Source of the DNA: Streptomyces hygroscopicus subsp. hygroscopicus
GTDB taxonomy: Bacteria > Actinomycetota > Actinomycetes > Streptomycetales > Streptomycetaceae
Assembly: GCF_030269125.1 (NCBI RefSeq)
Contig: NZ_BSSM01000001.1
Coordinates: forward strand, 558,001 to 622,000
DNA length: 64,000 bases
Direction of reading: 5' to 3'
Position numbers and translations under genes: made by a program. The notes under the pieces were generated by a model. That model saw only the letters and a program-made list of their open reading frames with translations, had not been told where the DNA came from and ran no database searches. Shown piece by piece: positions 60,354 to 64,000 of this stretch; the first letter of the stretch is position 1; each line of letters opens with the position of its first letter.

Positions 60354-62296
60354 GTCAGGGCCCCCACGACGGTGTGGGTCACGAAGGCCATCGTCCAGGC
60401 CAGGACGAACATGTAGCCGAAGGCGACCGCCGGCCATTTCCAGGAGCCGGTCTCACGGCGCATGACGCCGATGGTCGACATGCACTGCAGCGCGTAGAGG
60501 AAGAAGACCAGCAGCGCGGCCGTCGTGGCCGGGGTGAACAGTCTCTGTCCCTGGTGGGGGCCGTCCGTGTAGGTCATCTGGGTCAGGGCCTCGGCCGGCT
60601 GGTCGGGGTTCTGGGCCGCGGCGACCTGGCCGAGGGTGGCGACGAAGACCTCACGGGCGGACAGCGAACCCAGGACGCCGACGTTGATGCGCCAGTCGAA
60701 GCCGAGGGGTTCGAAGACGGGTTCGATGGCGTGGCCGATGTCCGCGGCGTAGCTGTGGTCGACCTCGTAGGCCGAGACCGCGGTCCGGTCGGCCGGGTCG
60801 ACGCCGGCGGAGCGCAGTTGCGCGTCGCTGTGCATGGGCAGGCTGAGGAGGAGCCACAGGCCGACGGTGACGACGAGGATGATGCGGCCGACCTTGGCGA
60901 GGAAGCCCTTGCACGCGCTCCAGATGGCGTCGGCCACCGAGCGCGGCCGCGGCAGGCGGTAGGACGGCATCTCCATGTAGAACGGCAGCACCGGGCCGCC
61001 CCGGCTGCTGAACCGTTTGAAGACCCAGGCCGTCGCCATGGCCGAGAGCGCGCCGACCAGGTACAGGGCGAACATGACGACGCCCTGGGCGCCGAACGGA
61101 CCGACCCTGGTGCCGGGGCTCACCAGCAGGCCGGTGAGCAGGACGTAGACCGTCAGCCGCGCCGAGCAGGTCATCAGCGGCGCGCCCATCATGGTCGCGA
61201 ACCGGTCCTTGGCGGACGGGAGGGAGCGGGTGGCCATGATGCCCGGGATGGCGCAGGCGAGGGAGGAGAGCAGGGCGACGAACGCCCGGCCCTCCAGTCC
61301 GGCCCTCGCCATGAGCCGGTCCATCAGGAAGGCCGCGCGGGAGAGATAGCCGCTGCCTTCGAGCAGCGAGATCATGAGGAACAGCAGGGCGATCTGCGGC
61401 AGGAAGACCACTACGCTGCCCAGGCCGCCGATCAGGGCGTTGCCGAGGAAGCCGGCGAGCAGGGGGTTCGAGACGTATTCGGTGACCAGGGTGCCGAGCC
61501 GGTCGAAGACGCTCTGCACCGCGTCCTGGAGCGGTGTCGCCACGGTGAAGATGATCTGGAAGAACGCGAACATGGTCGCGAAGAAGATCAGCGTGCCCCA
61601 CAGCGGGTGCAGCAGTACGGCGTCGATGCGCCGGGTGCGCTGGTCGACCTCCGGCACCTCGTAGCCGGCGCTCCGCAGCAGCGACTCCACCCAGGCCCGG
61701 CGCTGCGCCGGCTCGGTGGGCGGCGGGAGGACCGGTCGTTGCCAGGAAGCCGGGTCGGGCAGGGTGGCCTGCAGCTCGGCGAGGTCGTTGCGCGAACCGC
61801 TCGTCACCGCGACGACCGGCACGCCGAGGGCGCGGCGGAGGGCGGCGACGTCGAGGGTGCCGCCGCGGCGGGCCAGCTCGTCGCGGAAGGTGAGCACCAC
61901 GCAGATCGGCAGGCCGGTCCGCATGACCTGGGCGAGCAGCCCGAGGGAACGGCGCAGCGTGGTCGCGTCCAGGGTGACGAGGATGCCGTCGGGTGTGCCG
62001 AGGTCCGCGTTGTCCGGGTCGAGGACGTCGGCGACGACCTGCTCGTCCGGGCTGATCGGGTCGAGGCTGTAGGTGCCGGGCAGGTCCTCGATGACCACTT
62101 CCTGCTTGCCGACGCGCGCCGTTCCCTCGTAGCGCGCGACGGTGACGCCGGGGTAGTTGCCGGTCTTGGTGCGCAGGCCGGTCAGGGCGTTGAACAAGGT
62201 GCTCTTGCCCGAGTTCGGGCTGCCGACCAGGGCCAGCCGGGTACCGCCGGTGACCGTCCCGGTCGTCGCGCCGGTCGGGCCGCAGTGCGCGCTCAT
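60350..62296 (-). CDS. feoB: Ferrous iron transporter FeoB
   Basis: The 648-residue protein has an N-terminal G-protein domain: G1 GSPNSGKST, the switch region TGNYPGVTV and G3 EDLPGTYSL. A membrane part of about eight to nine helices follows, with the two gate regions (AALLSS-like FVALLSSLACAIPGI and GSLSAREVFVATLG). It imports Fe2+ across the cytoplasmic membrane. The start overlaps the feoA stop. Length is slightly below that of E. coli FeoB, as usual in actinomycetes. Confidence 0.93.
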   Translation of the reverse strand: MSAHCGPTGATTGTVTGGTRLALVGSPNSGKSTLFNALTGLRTKTGNYPGVTVARYEGTARVGKQEVVIEDLPGTYSLDPISPDEQVVADVLDPDNADLGTPDGILVTLDATTLRRSLGLLAQVMRTGLPICVVLTFRDELARRGGTLDVAALRRALGVPVVAVTSGSRNDLAELQATLPDPASWQRPVLPPPTEPAQRRAWVESLLRSAGYEVPEVDQRTRRIDAVLLHPLWGTLIFFATMFAFFQIIFTVATPLQDAVQSVFDRLGTLVTEYVSNPLLAGFLGNALIGGLGSVVVFLPQIALLFLMISLLEGSGYLSRAAFLMDRLMARAGLEGRAFVALLSSLACAIPGIMATRSLPSAKDRFATMMGAPLMTCSARLTVYVLLTGLLVSPGTRVGPFGAQGVVMFALYLVGALSAMATAWVFKRFSSRGGPVLPFYMEMPSYRLPRPRSVADAIWSACKGFLAKVGRIILVVTVGLWLLLSLPMHSDAQLRSAGVDPADRTAVSAYEVDHSYAADIGHAIEPVFEPLGFDWRINVGVLGSLSAREVFVATLGQVAAAQNPDQPAEALTQMTYTDGPHQGQRLFTPATTAALLVFFLYALQCMSTIGVMRRETGSWKWPAVAFGYMFVLAWTMAFVTHTVVGALT

Positions 62297-62595
62297 GCGG
62301 TGCGCCGTACCCGGATGCCCGCGGCCTGTTCCCCGCGCAGGGCGATCTCGTACTCCACGACCTGGAAGACGACGGGGTCGCCGAGCGGCGCCCGGCGCAG
62401 CACGGTGACCTCGGTGCCGGGGGCGAACCCCAGATCGAACAGGCGTCGCGCGGTGCTCGGCTCGACGGACTCGTCGATGCCGGAGACCTCGCCGCTCATT
62501 CCGGGGCGCAGGTCCGAAAGCCGTACGTCCGCTCCGGAGTCCACCGGCACGGACGAACCGCTCTTGCGGCGCGCACCCCACTGCACTGAGACCAT
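62293..62595 (-). CDS. feoA: FeoA-domain protein
   Basis: This 100-residue SH3-like FeoA protein has RLSDLRPGMSGEVSGI, RRLFDLGFAPGTEVTVLRRAPLGDP and ALRGEQAAGIRV. It is the partner of FeoB in ferrous iron uptake. The ATG at 62595 has GAGGG at proper spacing; the upstream GTG 62601 lies too close to that site. A DmdR/IdeR-type iron box lies 33 bp upstream. Confidence 0.9.
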   Translation of the reverse strand: MVSVQWGARRKSGSSVPVDSGADVRLSDLRPGMSGEVSGIDESVEPSTARRLFDLGFAPGTEVTVLRRAPLGDPVVFQVVEYEIALRGEQAAGIRVRRTA

Positions 62596-62627
62596 CGACA
62601 CCCTCGCACAAGGATCACCTAATCAAC

Positions 62628-62646
62628 TTAGGGAAGGCTAACCTTT
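62628..62646. promoter_or_regulatory. Iron box (DmdR/IdeR/DtxR-type operator) of the feo operon
   Basis: TTAGGGAAGGCTAACCTTT matches the 19-bp actinobacterial iron-box consensus TTAGGTTAGGCTAACCTAA at 15 positions, with the central GGCTAACC intact. It is correctly placed just upstream of feoA for iron-dependent repression. Confidence 0.8.
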
Positions 62647-62972
62647 TGCCTCGGTAATGAGAATATCGGCTCCGCCCCGGCATGAGCCGTGGGGGGGCGC
62701 GTTGAGGCGCGGGCGTGTCGTACGACGCCTCCGGGCGCCTCGGTCCTCGGACCCCTCGGCCATCCGGTCCCCTCGGTCATCTCCCCCACGTCCCCTCCCC
62801 ACCCCGCCCGGTCCGCGAGAAGCCCTGACCGCCGGTGACGGTCGCAGCGCCAGGTGGTGGACCGGCAGTAGGCGATCGGGCTGCGTTGTCCGAGGCGGGA
62901 GTGCCCGGCCGGGGAGTGGTCCCGTGCCGGCAGGCGGGGCCGGGCCGAACTCCGGCCCCGGCCCCGCCTGCT
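62647..62972. other. Gap between the feo operon and the permease gene
   Basis: This stretch of about 325 bp has no supported gene. It contains the feo promoter upstream of the iron box and, at 62930-62971, the permease terminator. An open frame crossing it on the minus strand is antisense noise in an uncoupled frame. Confidence 0.5.
62930..62971 (-). terminator. Terminator hairpin after the permease gene
   Basis: GCAGGCGGGGCCGGG (62930-62944) and CCCGGCCCCGCCTGC (62957-62971) form a perfect 15-bp stem with a 12-nt loop, immediately after the permease stop codon on the minus strand. Confidence 0.82.
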
Positions 62973-64000
62973 TCAGCGCGCCGACGCCAACTCCTCCCCC
63001 GCCTCCCTCGGATGCGTCGCGTCCCGCGCGTCCCCGCCCCGGCCCAGGTGGTTGAAGACCAGGTTGAGCAGGACCGCCGTGACGCACCCCGTGGAGATGC
63101 CCGAGTCCAGTACGATCCTCGCGGTACCGGGGAAGGCGTGGTAGAAGTCCGGCGCGGTGATCGGCACGATGCCGACGGCCAGGGACACGGCGACGATGAG
63201 GACGTTGTCGTCCTTGTCCAGGCCCGCGCGGACCAGGGTCTGGATGCCGCTCGCGGCGACCGAGCCGAACAGGACGACGCCCGCGCCGCCGAGCACCGGC
63301 CTCGGGACGGCGGCGATCAGGGAGGCGGCCGCCGGGCACAGGCCCATCAGGACGAGGAAGCCGCCACCGAAGGCGACGACGAAGCGGCTGCGGACGCGGG
63401 TCATGGCGACCAGGCCGATGTTCTGGGCGAAGGCGCTGCACATGAAGCCGTTGAACAGGGGGCTGAGGGCGGAGCCCAGGGTGTCCGCGCGCAGGCCCGC
63501 CGCGATGGTCCGCTCGTCGCAGGGGCGTTCGACGATCTCGCCGAGGGCCAGCATGTCGGCGGTGGACTCGGTCATCGAGACCACCATCACCACGCACATC
63601 GACAGGATCGCGGCGATGTGGAACCGCGGCGCGCCGAAGTGGAAGGGGGTCGGGAAGCCGACCAGGTCCGCCGCCGCGACCGGGGAGAAGTCGGTGGCGC
63701 CGGACGGGATCGCGATCAGCGTGCCGGCGACCAGGCCCAGCAGCACCGCGATCTGCTTGACGAAACCACGGGTGAAGCGGCGCAGGAGCAGGACGATCAG
63801 GAGGGTGGTGCCCGCCAGGGCGAGGTTGGTCGTGGAGCCGTGGTCGTGGGCCGAAGGGTCGGGACCCTGGGCCCAGCCGAAGGCGACCGGGAGCAGGGAG
63901 ACACCGATCAGGGTGATGACCGTGCCGGTGACGACCGGCGGGAAGAAGCGGACGGCCTTGCAGAACACCGGCGCGGCGAGGAAGCCGAGGAGTCCGGCGA
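62973..64000 (-). CDS. Xanthine/uracil permease family transporter (5' end outside window)
   Basis: The C-terminal 341 or so residues of a nucleobase-cation symporter-2 (NCS2) permease are present. Motifs seen are VVTGTVITLIGVSLLPVA, NLALAGTTLL, MTESTADMLALGE (the transport-site Glu region) and AFAQNIGLVAMTRVRSRFVVA (the NxGxxxxT element). The frame is open to the window edge, so about 100 N-terminal residues are missing. It imports purines or related nucleobases with protons. A terminator follows directly. Confidence 0.9.
   Translation of the reverse strand, partial: AGLLGFLAAPVFCKAVRFFPPVVTGTVITLIGVSLLPVAFGWAQGPDPSAHDHGSTTNLALAGTTLLIVLLLRRFTRGFVKQIAVLLGLVAGTLIAIPSGATDFSPVAAADLVGFPTPFHFGAPRFHIAAILSMCVVMVVSMTESTADMLALGEIVERPCDERTIAAGLRADTLGSALSPLFNGFMCSAFAQNIGLVAMTRVRSRFVVAFGGGFLVLMGLCPAAASLIAAVPRPVLGGAGVVLFGSVAASGIQTLVRAGLDKDDNVLIVAVSLAVGIVPITAPDFYHAFPGTARIVLDSGISTGCVTAVLLNLVFNHLGRGGDARDATHPREAGEELASAR

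Overview
The window looks like a Streptomyces chromosome (or that of a close relative). Base composition is very high in G+C with strong GC bias at third codon positions, starts are often GTG or TTG, many adjacent genes share ATGA/GTGA stop-start overlaps, and the flanking genes are typical Streptomyces housekeeping genes. About 44 kb (roughly 10.0-54.2 kb, perhaps from 8.6 kb if the MFS exporter belongs) is a large hybrid biosynthetic gene cluster that I do not recognise as a described one. No transposase, integrase, tRNA, rRNA or CRISPR was seen.

Layout. 0.3-6.5 kb: a secreted CAP-domain protein, two divergent NIS siderophore synthetases (IucA/IucC), and a secreted VWA-protein pair. 6.5-8.5 kb: an HxlR regulator and an alanine-type aminotransferase, divergent across an array of four palindromic half-sites. 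8.6-9.8 kb: an MFS exporter. 10.0-20.2 kb (plus strand): a translationally coupled operon with a second-copy-type panB and panC, ALDH, Zn-ADH, beta-lactamase-fold hydrolase, dTMP-kinase-like kinase, omega-aminotransferase, methyltransferase, TauD-type dioxygenase and 2-hydroxyacid dehydrogenase. This is nearly a pantothenate-type pathway with tailoring enzymes. 20.2-22.2 kb (minus): ArsR-type regulator, PqqD-like protein, nucleotidyltransferase. 22.4-29.7 kb (plus): a 22-residue PqqA-like peptide gene with a near-ideal ribosome site, a glutamine-dependent asparagine synthetase carrying a C-terminal PqqD-like domain, an AurF-type diiron oxygenase, an HEPD/methylphosphonate-synthase-like non-haem iron enzyme with a His-Gln-His triad, a phosphonoacetaldehyde-reductase-type Fe-ADH, and a PhpE-like dehydrogenase. 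29.7-38.1 kb (minus): FemAB-like ligase, MppP/RohP-type arginine oxidase, ureohydrolase, 2-ketoarginine-methyltransferase-like enzyme, HpaB-type flavin monooxygenase, ATP-grasp ligase, 2-hydroxyacid dehydrogenase. 38.4-54.2 kb (plus): second FemAB-like ligase, ABC exporter (ATPase and two permeases), NRPS (A[Ser]-T-C-A-T), PKS (KS-AT-KR-DH-ACP) and a free-standing condensation protein.

54.3-64 kb is ordinary genome: histidine phosphatase, small hypothetical, thioesterase, flavin reductase (apparently frameshifted at its 3' end), a class II aldolase/DapA-like pair with its XRE-cupin regulator, feoAB plus a NifU-like gene behind a recognisable iron box, and the 3' part of a xanthine/uracil permease.

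How the cluster may work (inference). A pantoate- or pantothenate-like acid is assembled in the left operon. An arginine-derived amino or hydroxy acid is made by oxidation, C-methylation and guanidine hydrolysis in the right-hand minus operon. Serine and a malonyl-derived enoyl unit come from the NRPS/PKS. The central block looks like chemistry done on a PqqD-bound short peptide, or a phosphonate-like branch lacking PEP mutase. Several amide-forming enzymes (PanC, AsnS-like, ATP-grasp, two FemAB-like, free C domain) could join the parts.
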